Below, in pieces: positions 43,507 through 52,452 of a DNA stretch of 64,000 nt (position 1 is its first letter; the number at the start of each line of letters is the position of its first letter). Below the pieces are notes generated by a model that saw nothing but the letters and a program-made list of their open reading frames with translations, was not told the origin of the DNA and ran no database searches. The stretch covers positions 6,311,501 to 6,375,500 of the forward strand of contig NC_021658.1 of assembly GCF_000418325.1 (NCBI RefSeq), given 5' to 3'. The DNA is from Sorangium cellulosum So0157-2. Lineage in GTDB: Bacteria; Myxococcota_A; Polyangia; Polyangiales; Polyangiaceae. The position numbers were made by a program, and so were the translations under genes.

Positions 43507-44883
43507 TCAGGCGTCGGCCTCGGCCAGGCTCGGGATGCGGTTCACGAGGAAGCGGGTCCTCATGTAGCACCACCACGTGAGCCCCATGCAGGTGAGATAG
43601 AAGACGAAGAAATACATGACCGCCGTCGTGGCCCCGCCCGTCGCCTTGATCGAGGCGCCGAAGCTCCGCGGGATGAAGAAGCCGCCGAGCGCCCCGACCG
43701 CCGAGGTGAACCCGAGGACGGCGGCGCTCTGGCGGCGCGCCATGATCAGCGCCTCTTCGCGCGCCGCCTCGCCCCTGCCCTGCGCCGCGCGCAGGAAGTC
43801 GCGCCGGAAGAGGACGGGGACCATCCGGAAGGTCGAGCCGTTGCCGATGCCGGTCGAGACGAACATGATCATGAACATCGTGACGACGCCGGCGTAGCTC
43901 TTCTCGTCGAGGAAGTGGATGATCCCGAGCGACGCGAGGCCCATCACCACGAAGTTGCAGAACGTGATGCGCGCGCCGCCGATCTTGTCCGCGAGGTAGC
44001 CGCCCAGCGGGCGGGCCACCGAGCCGATGAGCGCGCCGAGGAACGTGAGCTCGAGCGTCACGGCGGGGAACTGCATCTTGAGCAGCAGCGGCAGGGCCGC
44101 CGAGTAGCCGATGAACGAGCCGAACGTCCCGACATACAGCCACGCGATGATCCAGGTGTGCTTGTTCCTGGCGGCGGCCGCCTGGTCTTTCCAGTTCGAC
44201 TTCGCCGACGCCAGGTTGTTCATGAAGAAGTAAGCGCCGCCCGCCGAGAGGAGGATGAGCGGAATCCACATCAGCCCCGCGTTTTGCAGGTAAATCCCAG
44301 AGTCGGTGTGATACCCGCCGATCGCCGTCGCGACCGCGCCGGGCCCGATGAGGAGCGGCACGAGGAGCTGCACGTTGCTGACGCCGATGTTGCCGCCGGC
44401 GGCGTTGAGCCCGAGCGCCAGCCCCTTCTTCTTGTCCGGATAGAAGAACGAGATGTTCGCCATGCTGGAGGCGAAGTTGCCCCCGCCGAGCCCCGCGGTC
44501 GCCGCCGCGAGCGCCATGAGCCAGAACGGCGTGTCCGGCCTGGTCACGAGCACCGAGAGCGAGATCGTGGGGATCAGCAAGAGGAGCGCGCTGACGATGG
44601 TCCAGTTGCGCCCGCCGAACTTCGGGACGGCGAACGTGTACGGGAACCGGATCAGCGCGCCGACGAGGCCCGGGATCGCGACCAGCAAGAAGAGCTGGTC
44701 CATGGTGTAGTTGAAGCCGACCTTGGGGAGCCGGGTGGCCGTCACGCTCCAGAGCAGCCAGACGGAAAAGCCGATGTTCTCGGCGATGATCGACCAGATG
44801 AGGTTCCGACGAGCGATCCGCTTCCCTGTCTTCTCCCAGAATGCCTCATCGTCGGGATTCCACTCGGTAATCAACGTCGACAT
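43507..44883 (-). CDS. narK: MFS nitrate/nitrite transporter
   Basis: 458 residues with 12 predicted membrane segments. Moves nitrate and/or nitrite across the inner membrane. Family features: N-terminal WSIIAENIGFSVWLLWSVTATRLP, the signature GLGGGNFASSMANISFFYPD (about 130-150), GLNAAGGNIGVSNVQL and the second repeat FIGYSAALPLL. ATG 44883 is preceded by GAGGAGG. There is no nitrate or nitrite reductase in the window, so whether it serves assimilation or respiration cannot be said. 224 bp downstream of a membrane kinase gene on the same strand. Confidence 0.93.
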   Translation of the reverse strand: MSTLITEWNPDDEAFWEKTGKRIARRNLIWSIIAENIGFSVWLLWSVTATRLPKVGFNYTMDQLFLLVAIPGLVGALIRFPYTFAVPKFGGRNWTIVSALLLLIPTISLSVLVTRPDTPFWLMALAAATAGLGGGNFASSMANISFFYPDKKKGLALGLNAAGGNIGVSNVQLLVPLLIGPGAVATAIGGYHTDSGIYLQNAGLMWIPLILLSAGGAYFFMNNLASAKSNWKDQAAAARNKHTWIIAWLYVGTFGSFIGYSAALPLLLKMQFPAVTLELTFLGALIGSVARPLGGYLADKIGGARITFCNFVVMGLASLGIIHFLDEKSYAGVVTMFMIMFVSTGIGNGSTFRMVPVLFRRDFLRAAQGRGEAAREEALIMARRQSAAVLGFTSAVGALGGFFIPRSFGASIKATGGATTAVMYFFVFYLTCMGLTWWCYMRTRFLVNRIPSLAEADA

Positions 44884-45107
44884 CTGTCCTCCTCACCGAG
44901 ATCGGGGCGGCCACCATCCACCATGGCGCACGAGGGGCCACTCTCCGATCAATTCCTGCTCTGCATCGGCCACTGCGTCATACAGGCGGCGATCAAAAAT
45001 CGGAGTTTCTCGTGTGTTTCCGAACCGTTTCGACGCACTTTTCCCGTGCGGCGGCGCCCTCGTGGACGGGCGACTTCGCGGCGAGGAGCGCGCGCGGCGT
45101 CTCGGCG

Positions 45108-46763
45108 TTATCGCGCTGAGGCGGTTTGCGTGGAGCCGCCCCGCGCCGGGGCGAGGCGCTCTGGCGGCGCCTCGAGCTGGCCGAGCTTCTCCGCTCGATC
45201 GGCCACCCAGAAGCGCTCCGCGTCCGCCGCGCTCCAGGCGGACTCGTCCAAGAGCGGGAGGAGCGCGTCGTACAGCGCGCGTGCGCTCTGGAAGCGGTGG
45301 CGCGGGTCCTTGGCGAGGCAGCGCAGGACGAGGCGATCGACCGCGCGCGGGACGACCGGGCCGCGGCGCACCGAGGGCGCGAGCGGGGCCCTCGTCATGT
45401 GCGCGACGAACAGCTGCCCCGACGACGAGCCCTCGAACGGCAGCTCCCCGGTGAGCAGGAAATAGAGCGTGCCGCCGAGCGCGTAGACGTCGCTGCGCGC
45501 GTCGGCGCGGTCGCCGCGGCACACCTCGGGGGCCATGTAGGCGGGCGTCCCGCAGAGCATCCCGCTGTTCGTCAGCTCGGCGTCCCGGCCGCCCTCGACC
45601 ATCCGCGCGACGCCGAAGTCGAGCAGCTTGAGGAAGTCGTGATCGTCGCCCACGCGGGTGACGAAGAGGTTCTGCGGCTTGATGTCCCGGTGGATGATCC
45701 CGGCCTCGTGCGCCTCGATGAGCGAGCGGCAGGCCTGCAGGGCGAAGCGCACGGCGCGCGCCACGGGCATGGGGCCGTAGTGGCGCACGATGGCGGCGAG
45801 ATCGGCCCCGCGCAGGTGCTCCATCGCGATGTAGTAGATGCCGTCGTCGCTCGCGCCGAAGTCGAAGATCCGGATCGTGTGCGGGTCGCTGAGCTTGCTG
45901 GCCGCGTGCGCCTCCTGCTCGAAGCGCTTCAGCACCGCCGGGTCCGGCGCGTCGCGGGTCCGCAGGAGCTTGAGGGCGACGCCGCGCTGGAGCGTCTCGT
46001 CCCAGGCGAGCCAGACCTCGCTCATCCCCCCTTTGCCGATCGGCGCCTCGAGCCGATACCTGCCCAGCTTGCGCGCCTGATAAACCTGCTGCTGCGCGGC
46101 CCAGACCACGTGGCTCGACAGGGCCCCGATCACCCCCGAGGAGGGGACGAAGACGTAATGGCTCGCGGCCGTGAGCAGCGTCGTCGGGTCGAGCCACGCC
46201 GCGAGGATGTCCGGGGAGAAGACCGCGGCCACGCCCATGACGGTCGGGAACGCGAGGAACATCGGCGCGGAGGCGAGCAGCGCCTTGCCGAACGGCGCCG
46301 GCACGAGCGCGGTGCGCAGCAGCACGACGATGGAGAGGCCGTGCATGTACGCGCTCGTCAGGCCGCCGAAATCGAGCGCCATGAGCGAGATGAAGATCGC
46401 GGCGACGAGGAACGCCGCGTCGTACCCGAGCAGCACGACCCGCCCCGAGACCGTCGGGCGACCGGAGAGCCGGTACACGGCGATGGCGATCGCCTGCTCG
46501 ATCATGCGCATGACGATGAAGCGCCACATCGGCGCCGCGGGGTACAGCACGGTCGCCATGAACACGTCGACCAGCGTGAACGCGGGCCATATCCAGAGCG
46601 CGACCCGGAAGGCGCGGCGGACCGCGCGGCGGACGCTCTCGGTGTCGTGGGCGGTCAGCGTGCCGCGCCGCACGCCGATGGCGCGGGTCTCGCGCTCCCT
46701 GATCATGCGCGACGACGCCGAGCGCTCAGCGCGGGGAGCGTCTCTGAGCAGCGCGCGCGTCAT
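45108..46763 (-). CDS. Ser/Thr protein kinase with N-terminal six-helix membrane domain
   Basis: 551 residues. N-terminus about 50-225 has about six transmembrane helices (WIWPAFTLVDVFMATVLY, AAFLVAAIFISLMAL, ALLASAPMFLAFPTVMGVAAVF), followed by a cytoplasmic kinase domain 236-500: GKGGMSEVW, Lys265, HRD Asp360, DFG Asp382, MAPEVC. Most bacterial Hanks kinases have the kinase first and one helix after; this order is reversed. The C-terminal 50 residues are not conserved. ATG 46763 is preferred over the upstream GTG 46844, which adds an Ala/Arg stretch. It sits before narK, but no functional link is shown. Confidence 0.88.
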   Translation of the reverse strand: MTRALLRDAPRAERSASSRMIRERETRAIGVRRGTLTAHDTESVRRAVRRAFRVALWIWPAFTLVDVFMATVLYPAAPMWRFIVMRMIEQAIAIAVYRLSGRPTVSGRVVLLGYDAAFLVAAIFISLMALDFGGLTSAYMHGLSIVVLLRTALVPAPFGKALLASAPMFLAFPTVMGVAAVFSPDILAAWLDPTTLLTAASHYVFVPSSGVIGALSSHVVWAAQQQVYQARKLGRYRLEAPIGKGGMSEVWLAWDETLQRGVALKLLRTRDAPDPAVLKRFEQEAHAASKLSDPHTIRIFDFGASDDGIYYIAMEHLRGADLAAIVRHYGPMPVARAVRFALQACRSLIEAHEAGIIHRDIKPQNLFVTRVGDDHDFLKLLDFGVARMVEGGRDAELTNSGMLCGTPAYMAPEVCRGDRADARSDVYALGGTLYFLLTGELPFEGSSSGQLFVAHMTRAPLAPSVRRGPVVPRAVDRLVLRCLAKDPRHRFQSARALYDALLPLLDESAWSAADAERFWVADRAEKLGQLEAPPERLAPARGGSTQTASAR

Positions 46764-47095
46764 GGCACTCTCGAGGGTCGCCAGAGCCGCGCCGCACGTC
46801 AAGCGAGCGTTGCGGGCATCGGCGCGGCTGGTTTCCCCGGCCACGATGGCGGTCTGCGCCGCGCGGCGTCTCCCACCCAGGATGTCTTACCAACAAGGCC
46901 GCTCGCGGCCGGACCTGCCGTGTTCGTGCGCTGCCGGCACACACGTCCCGAGCTCCGAGGTGGCGAGTGCCGGCCGCGCCTCCGCGGCTCCGGCCCGGCG
47001 GACCCGGCGCGCGGAGCCCGGAGCCCGGCGCCGCGCCCGAGGCCGCGGCGTCGCCCTGGTCAACCGGCCGGATCCGTGCTTGAAAGCTCGCCACC
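46764..47095. other. Divergent intergenic region
   Basis: 332 bp between the kinase gene and dus. GC-rich with long Arg/Pro shadow frames; no recognisable promoter or RNA. The right end leads directly to GTG 47096. Confidence 0.4.
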
Positions 47096-48082
47096 GTGCC
47101 GCTCTCGCCCGAAAGCTTTCGCCGGCTGTTGCAAGGCCGCCCCGTCGTCCTCGCGCCCATGGAGGACGTGACGGACGCCGTCTTCCGCCGCATCTGCCGC
47201 GAGCTCGGCGCCGAGCTGTGCGTGACGGAGTTCGTCAACGTCGAGGGGCTCCTGCGCGGGTGCAAGACCGCGCGGCGCAAGCTCGCCCTGTCCGCCGGCG
47301 ATCAGCCGACGGCGATCCAGATCTACGGCGCCAACCCGGAGCGCCTCGCCGAGGCCGCGCGGGTCGCCGAGCAGGCGGGGCCGGCGTTCCTCGACATCAA
47401 CTGCGGCTGCTGGGTGCCGAAGATCGCCGGGCGCGGCGCGGGCGCGGGCTGGCTGCGCGATCCGGAGGCGATGGTGGCGATGGCCCGCCTCGTGGTGCGC
47501 ACGGTGTCGCTCCCGGTCACCGTGAAGACGCGCATCGGCTGGGGGCCCGAGTCCCACATGCCGATCGTCGACCTGGCGCGCCGCCTCGAGGACGCCGGCG
47601 TCGCCGCGCTCACGATCCACTGCCGCACGGCCCAGATGGGGCACAGCGGCGCGGCCGACTGGAGCTGGGCCGCCCGCGCGCGCGAGGTCGTGTCCATCCC
47701 CGTCGTGGTGAACGGCGACATCAAGACCGCCGACGACGCCGCCCGCGCCCTGCAGGAGACGGGGTGCGCCGGCGTGATGGTGGGCCGCGCCGCGATCGAC
47801 CACCCCTGGGTCTTCCGCGAGGCCCGGGCGCTGCTCGACCACGGCGCGCGGCTCCCGCCGCCGACGGCCGAGGAGCGCCTCGCCCTGTGCCGCGCGCACC
47901 TCATCGCGAACACCGAGGCGCGCGGCGAGCCGCACGGCGTGCGCGTGACGCGGCGCCACCTGACCGGCTACCTCCGCGGCCTCCCCGGCGCGTCCGCCCT
48001 GCGGCGCGAGCTGCTCTTCTGCGACAGCCTGGCGGGGTGCCTCGACATCCTCGACAGCGCCGCGCAGCGTCTCGCGGCCTGA
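47096..48082 (+). CDS. dus: tRNA-dihydrouridine synthase (DusB-like)
   Basis: 328 residues. Flavoenzyme reducing uridine to dihydrouridine in tRNA D-loops. FMN-barrel start VVLAPMEDVTDAVFRRICRELG (broken here: LAPMEDVTDAVFRR), active-site Cys in DINCGCWVPKI (about residue 104), TVKTRIGWG, the HCRTA motif and VVVNGDI, GVMVGRAA. The usual residue after the catalytic Cys is Pro; here it is Trp. C-terminal RNA-binding helices follow. Start GTG 47096 gives a normal N-terminus. Converges with the HAD nucleotidase gene, 60 bp apart, with a GC-rich inverted repeat between. Confidence 0.93.
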   Translation: MPLSPESFRRLLQGRPVVLAPMEDVTDAVFRRICRELGAELCVTEFVNVEGLLRGCKTARRKLALSAGDQPTAIQIYGANPERLAEAARVAEQAGPAFLDINCGCWVPKIAGRGAGAGWLRDPEAMVAMARLVVRTVSLPVTVKTRIGWGPESHMPIVDLARRLEDAGVAALTIHCRTAQMGHSGAADWSWAARAREVVSIPVVVNGDIKTADDAARALQETGCAGVMVGRAAIDHPWVFREARALLDHGARLPPPTAEERLALCRAHLIANTEARGEPHGVRVTRRHLTGYLRGLPGASALRRELLFCDSLAGCLDILDSAAQRLAA

Positions 48083-48092
48083 GCCCCGCCTG

Positions 48093-48129
48093 GGCTCGGC
48101 CGGCCCCGCGCGCCGCAGGGCGCCGAGCC
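48093..48129. terminator. Inverted repeat between convergent dus and nucleotidase genes
   Basis: GGCTCGGC (48093-48100) pairs with GCCGAGCC (48122-48129), with further GC pairing possible inside the 21-nt loop. No T-run. Plausible shared 3'-end structure for the two convergent genes. Confidence 0.35.
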
Positions 48130-48142
48130 GCGCCGGGGCCGC

Positions 48143-49681
48143 CTACATCCCCACGGGCGTCGCGTCGTCGACCGGGGCGGGCTCGCCGTTCTGCCGGTCG
48201 GCGCCCGGCGGCGCGCCCAGGGGGTCGTGCGGCAGGCTCCCGCGGTGCGAGCGGAGCAGCACGTGGGGCGTCGCCAGGAGAAAGTTGGAGACGCGCGACG
48301 TGTAGATGTCCGCCGAGCGCTCGATCTGCCGGGCCAGGTGGCTCTTGTCGTTCCCCGTGCGGAGGAGCAGCCCCCACCGCGGGTTCATCGTCTCGGCCGA
48401 CGCCTTCGCGAGCGGGGCGATCCGCGCGTCGAGCGCCGCGAGGCCGACCTTGAGCTCGTTCATCTTCGCCTGGACCTCGACCTCCGTCGCCCCGACGACC
48501 GGCCCGTAGCCGGCGCGCATCCGCTGGAGCTCGAGGCGCAGCCTCGCGTAGAGGCGCTCCGCGCCCTCCTTCTCCCGCATCCAGAGATCGAGCCGCGCCT
48601 CGGCCCCCCGCGCCTCCTCGATCGCGACGATCTCCTCCTCGAGCTCCCGGATGATGAGCGCGGTGCGCCACCGGAGGACGCTCTTCGACACGTGCACGTC
48701 CCCATAGATGTGATCGCCGATATAGAGGATCTCGTCGCCGGACAGCCTGAGGTGGTGCTCGACGAGCCCCGCGTTGCCGCCGAGGTAGTGCCCGCCCTCG
48801 CGCAGCCGGCCGGCCGGGCGCAGGAGGCCGTCCTCCGTGACCACCTCGAACAGCGGGCTGCGGCTCGAGAAGAACTCCGGCTTCCGCGCGGACACGATGA
48901 CCACGTCGAACAGGTCGCGCCACGTCATGCCGTCCGGCAGGAAGCGATCGAAGGCGTAGCTCATCATCGCGCGCGTGTAGACCCACTCGGAGTTCGTGAT
49001 CAGGACGAGCTTCTTGCCCGCCTCCTTCTGGTCGAGCAGCGTGAGCGGGGTCTCCGGATCGAGCAGCACGAACCGGTCCGGATCCGCGATGATCTCGGCC
49101 TTGAGCTGCCCCTCCATGTGCGTCGCGTCGAGGCGATCCTTCACGCGGCGGTAGAGGTCGCTGTAGCCGAGCACCTCGGGCAGCCGGCGCTGATCGAGCA
49201 GATCGACGAGCTTCGCGTACATGCACCCTTCCGAGAGCGAGAAGAGCGTGTTCAGGAAGACGTAGCGCCCGTCCGCGAGGTCGACGATGGTCCGCGCGTA
49301 CGTCGCGCGCTGGGTCTCGAAGTCGATCGGCTTCGTGCCGTGGTACGCCCGCTTCACGTACCCGAACCGATTCACCTTGAGCAGGTTGCCGAGCTCGGTG
49401 TCCAGGATGAGCCCCCGGATCACGAGGTCCGGCTCGAACGTCAGGTCTCCGACCGGCCAGCCCTCGCTCTCCAAGAGGTGGCGGAGGTGCTCATAGGCCC
49501 GACGCTCCCACGCCTCCACGCGGTAGTGGATCAGCGTGTAATCCATGTCGTACCCGATCGCCTTGATCGAACGGAGGTTCAGCGTCCGGTTGCAGAAGAT
49601 CCCCCGCTGCTTGGGCGGCGGAGCGGAGAGGCAATCCAGCTTGTCCATGGTGAGATCGCCCGGAGAGCGGTCGTGAGGCAT
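48143..49681 (-). CDS. HAD-IG family 5'-nucleotidase (cN-II-like)
   Basis: 512 residues. HAD phosphatase of the purine 5'-nucleotidase (cytosolic II)/IG family: nucleophile motif GYDMDYTLIHY (Asp45, Asp47), LVLITNSEW as motif II, and YIGDHIYGDV as motif IV. A long charged helical cap (about 335-420) follows the core, as in the eukaryotic cN-II relatives. Hydrolyses IMP/GMP in characterised members; here a family inference. Two starts are possible, ATG 49681 and ATG 49648 (11 residues later). It lies 120 bp downstream of the rsbS-like gene on the same strand. Confidence 0.88.
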   Translation of the reverse strand: MPHDRSPGDLTMDKLDCLSAPPPKQRGIFCNRTLNLRSIKAIGYDMDYTLIHYRVEAWERRAYEHLRHLLESEGWPVGDLTFEPDLVIRGLILDTELGNLLKVNRFGYVKRAYHGTKPIDFETQRATYARTIVDLADGRYVFLNTLFSLSEGCMYAKLVDLLDQRRLPEVLGYSDLYRRVKDRLDATHMEGQLKAEIIADPDRFVLLDPETPLTLLDQKEAGKKLVLITNSEWVYTRAMMSYAFDRFLPDGMTWRDLFDVVIVSARKPEFFSSRSPLFEVVTEDGLLRPAGRLREGGHYLGGNAGLVEHHLRLSGDEILYIGDHIYGDVHVSKSVLRWRTALIIRELEEEIVAIEEARGAEARLDLWMREKEGAERLYARLRLELQRMRAGYGPVVGATEVEVQAKMNELKVGLAALDARIAPLAKASAETMNPRWGLLLRTGNDKSHLARQIERSADIYTSRVSNFLLATPHVLLRSHRGSLPHDPLGAPPGADRQNGEPAPVDDATPVGM

Positions 49682-49801
49682 ACCAGGGACCCGCGGCGTT
49701 GCCCACCCGGACCATCGCCGTCACCCGACCGTCAGGAGGGCGCGTCCGACGCGTCGAGCCGCGGATGGCGCGATGTCGTTGCCGGCCGCGCTCGCGCGGG
49801 C

Positions 49802-50371
49802 TCAGCGGCGCCTGAGCCGGCTCTTGCCGCCGCCTTGCCGCAGGTCGGCGCTCGCGGCGGGCCGCGGCGAGCGAGCGGCCTGGGGCGCGCGCCTCGAGTC
49901 GCCGCGATCGTCCGCCTCCCATCCGTCGTCGTCGTCCTCGTCGTCCTCGTCGTCGAAGAGGTCGTCGTCGTCGTCCTCGTCGTCCTCGTCGCGCGCCTCG
50001 GCGCGGCGCACCTCGAGCCCGAGCATGGTGAGCGCCTGCTCGAGCGTCAGCGCCGTCTTCACCGCCTCGAGCTCGACCCCCATGGCCTGCAGCGTCATCG
50101 CGATCTCGGGGCTCAGCCCGGACAGGATCGTGGGCGTGCCCATGAGCCGCGCGGCCGACGCCAGGTTCGACAGCACGGCGCACAGGTGGCTATCCATGAT
50201 CCATACGGCCGTGAGATCGATGACCAGCCCCTTCGCGCCGCTCTCGTGGATGGCCCGCAGCACCTCGGTGTTCAGCTGCTCCGCGAGGTCGTCGGTCACG
50301 TCCCCCTGGATGGGCACCAGGATCCGGTCCCACAGGTTGATGATCGGAAGGCGCTTGAGCTCCATGGTCAT
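49802..50371 (-). CDS. rsbS: RsbS-like STAS antagonist with acidic tail
   Basis: 189 residues. Residues 12-118 are a STAS domain nearly identical in pattern to RsbS: VPIQGDVTDDLAEQL, GAKGLVIDLTAVWIMDS with the phosphorylatable Ser61, and ALTLEQAL. It should bind and inhibit the RsbT-like kinase until Ser61 is phosphorylated. Unusual: a C-terminal tail of about 70 residues with a run of some 25 Asp/Glu (128-155) followed by an Arg-rich end; RsbS proteins normally stop near 120. ATG 50371 lies 1 bp after the rsbX stop. Confidence 0.88.
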   Translation of the reverse strand: MTMELKRLPIINLWDRILVPIQGDVTDDLAEQLNTEVLRAIHESGAKGLVIDLTAVWIMDSHLCAVLSNLASAARLMGTPTILSGLSPEIAMTLQAMGVELEAVKTALTLEQALTMLGLEVRRAEARDEDDEDDDDDLFDDEDDEDDDDGWEADDRGDSRRAPQAARSPRPAASADLRQGGGKSRLRRR

Positions 50372-50372
50372 C

Positions 50373-50939
50373 CTAAGGTTCGATGTCGGCGATCAAGACC
50401 GTTGAGTCGTCGTGCGAGCGCCGGTGTCGGCTCATGAGGACGCGGCAGGCCTCCGCGGCCTTCATCCCACGAAACAGCGAGAGGTCGAAGCGGGGCGAAA
50501 TCCCGTCGGAGAAGAGGACGAGTCGGTCGCCCGGCGCGAGCTGCGCGTCGAAGATCCGGGCCTTGCCGAGCGACGCGCCGAGGATGCCCGGGCTCTGGAG
50601 CCACTGCACGCGCGTGCCGTGGGACATCAGCTCGACGTTCCCGACGCCGCAGCCCTGGAGCCGCCCCTCCCGGAAGCGGCAGACCATGCCGGCGGCGCCC
50701 CGGGTCCCGCGGAGCCGGACGTGGAGGCGGTCGATGAGGGCGCGGACGTCGTCGCCGCTCGGCGCGTCGGCGAGCGCCTTGAGCGCGACGTCCGCCGCGG
50801 CCGCCGCGTGCTCGCCGTGACCCAGCGCGTCGATGACCGCGAAGACGACCCCATCCTCGACGGCCCGCACGTAGGCGGCGTCGCCGCTGACGCGCTCTCC
50901 ATCCTTGGGAAGAACGGCGTACTCCACGGCCAGCTTCAC
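50373..50939 (-). CDS. rsbX: RsbX-like PP2C/SpoIIE-type phosphatase
   Basis: 188 residues. Metal-dependent protein phosphatase of the RsbX branch, which dephosphorylates RsbS/RsbR to reset the stressosome. Motifs FAVIDALGHGE (about 33-43), GMVCRFREGRLQGCGVGNVEL, VLFSDGISPRFDL and final DDSTVLIADIEP hold the metal-binding aspartates. Start GTG 50939 overlaps the rsbT stop (GTGA). Third of the three-gene module on this strand. Confidence 0.9.
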   Translation of the reverse strand: MKLAVEYAVLPKDGERVSGDAAYVRAVEDGVVFAVIDALGHGEHAAAAADVALKALADAPSGDDVRALIDRLHVRLRGTRGAAGMVCRFREGRLQGCGVGNVELMSHGTRVQWLQSPGILGASLGKARIFDAQLAPGDRLVLFSDGISPRFDLSLFRGMKAAEACRVLMSRHRRSHDDSTVLIADIEP

Positions 50940-51565
50940 AGGTGGACCTCGATCTCCACCCGCGTCCCCTTCGGCCCCGAGTCGATCTGGAAGCGATCGG
51001 CCAGCCGCTTGACCCCGATGAGGCCGCGGCCCATGCCGGTCTTGCTCTTGTAGCGGCCGGCGAGGATCTCCTGCAGGTTCTGGATGCCGGCGCCCTCGTC
51101 CACCGCGACGATGAGGAAGCGGACCGGGCTGTCGCGCTGCACGGCGATCTCGATCGTCCCGCCTGGAGTATAATGGACGATGTTCCGGGCGAGCTCGCTG
51201 ACGATGGTCGCGACCTTGTGCGAGGTGAAGCTCTTTGCGCCGGCCGCGTCGCAAACGGCCTTCGCGCTCAGGCGCGCCTCGCTGATGTCCGCCTCCACGT
51301 TGATGGCCATGACCTTCGAGCGCCGCGAAGGCCGATCGCCGCCGATCGCCGAAATTTCCGACTTGAGCCGACCGAGCCGCGCCGGATCGACATAGAGGCG
51401 AGCCCGGCGCTCGATGCTCGGAATGATGTCCGGGAGGTCGTCGAGCGAGAACCTCTCGGGCTGGATCTCCGCCTCCCGCATGGCCCGGAGCAGGACTCCC
51501 TCTGCGTTCATCGCGGAGAGATAGCCGAGCAGGACGTTGAGAATCTGTTCGTGCGCGGGAGTCAT
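50936..51565 (-). CDS. rsbT: RsbT-like serine kinase (GHKL ATPase)
   Basis: 209 residues. C-terminal half (85-209) is an anti-sigma-type HATPase: N-box SELARNIVHYTPGG (Glu124, Asn128), G1 DEGAGI (156-161), G2 GMGRGLIGVKRLAD (177-190). This is the RsbT pattern. The first 80 residues are an extension absent from Bacillus RsbT (about 133 residues) and without recognisable family. In stressosomes RsbT phosphorylates RsbS and RsbR, then is released to activate an output. ATG 51565 is the first start. Head gene of rsbT-rsbX-rsbS. Confidence 0.9.
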   Translation of the reverse strand: MTPAHEQILNVLLGYLSAMNAEGVLLRAMREAEIQPERFSLDDLPDIIPSIERRARLYVDPARLGRLKSEISAIGGDRPSRRSKVMAINVEADISEARLSAKAVCDAAGAKSFTSHKVATIVSELARNIVHYTPGGTIEIAVQRDSPVRFLIVAVDEGAGIQNLQEILAGRYKSKTGMGRGLIGVKRLADRFQIDSGPKGTRVEIEVHL

Positions 51566-51816
51566 CCGGGAAGAGCCTGGAAGGGCAGGTTACCGGGGCC
51601 CCGCGTCCGCGTCGAGTGCGCGGCGACGGCCTCGCCGGGTACGTCAGCCAACACACGAGAGCGCGGCCTCGGGCCGGCCCTCGCTGCAGGGCTCGCTCGG
51701 CACGTCGCCGGCGGCGCGTTTCGTGAGGCCACGGCGGAGCCGGCCTGCGCCGGCAGCCCGCCGCGCGGCCGGCTTAAGCAACGCTCATGCCCGGATGACC
51801 GGGGCGCCGATGTCGC

Positions 51817-52452
51817 TCAGGCCGGGTAGTACGACGTCTGACCCTGGTTCAGCTCCTCGGTGATCTTGTTTTCCTCGAGAAGCTTCTTGATCGGCTCCTG
51901 GAGCTCGGCTGCAGGGGTGCCCATCGCCAGCGCAAGATCGTCGATGCCCTGGCCCGGCTCGATTTCCACATGGGCGAGCAGCGCCTCGGCGATCTCGTCC
52001 CCGGGGATCCCGGACGGCGCGTTCTCCGGGCTCGCCGGGCGGGTCTGCTCGGCGTCTTTCGCGCCCGCCCCGACGGCGGGCGCCGCCTGGGTGGGGGCGG
52101 CGCTCGCGCGGCGCGCCTTGGCCGGGGCGGCCGCTGGACGCGCGGCGCCCGCGGTGGCCCGCGGCGTGGCCGCCTTCTTGCGCGGCGCAGCGCGCTTCGG
52201 GGCGGGGGCCTTCCGCGACGGCGCGCTGCGGGCCGGCGCGGCCGGGCGGCGCGGCGCCGGAGCGCGCTCGGCCTTGGGGGCCGGCTTCATGGGAGTCGCG
52301 ACGGGCCCGGATATCCCTGCGGCCTTGATGTCGACTTCCAGGTACCGCGCTGCGTTCTGGAGAACGTCCTTACGGGCCAGCGCTCTCATGCCCTCCAGGA
52401 ACGCGGCCACCAAAGCACGAATCTCATTCTCGATCTCGACATCGGATATCAC
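51817..52452 (-). CDS. Histone-H1-like DNA-binding protein with winged-helix-like end
   Basis: 211 residues. N-terminal helix pair (EIENEIRALVAAFLEGMRAL), a Lys/Ala/Pro/Arg-rich linker of about 80 residues (55-130) with APKRAAPRKKAA-type repeats, and a C-terminal helical domain (145-211) resembling a small winged-helix (IEPGQGIDDLALAMGTPAAELQEPIKKLLEENKITEE shortened: DDLALAMGTPAAELQ). Basic repeat-rich H1-like proteins are typical of myxobacteria. Start GTG 52452. It lies 251 bp upstream of the rsbT module on the same strand. Confidence 0.72.
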   Translation of the reverse strand: MISDVEIENEIRALVAAFLEGMRALARKDVLQNAARYLEVDIKAAGISGPVATPMKPAPKAERAPAPRRPAAPARSAPSRKAPAPKRAAPRKKAATPRATAGAARPAAAPAKARRASAAPTQAAPAVGAGAKDAEQTRPASPENAPSGIPGDEIAEALLAHVEIEPGQGIDDLALAMGTPAAELQEPIKKLLEENKITEELNQGQTSYYPA

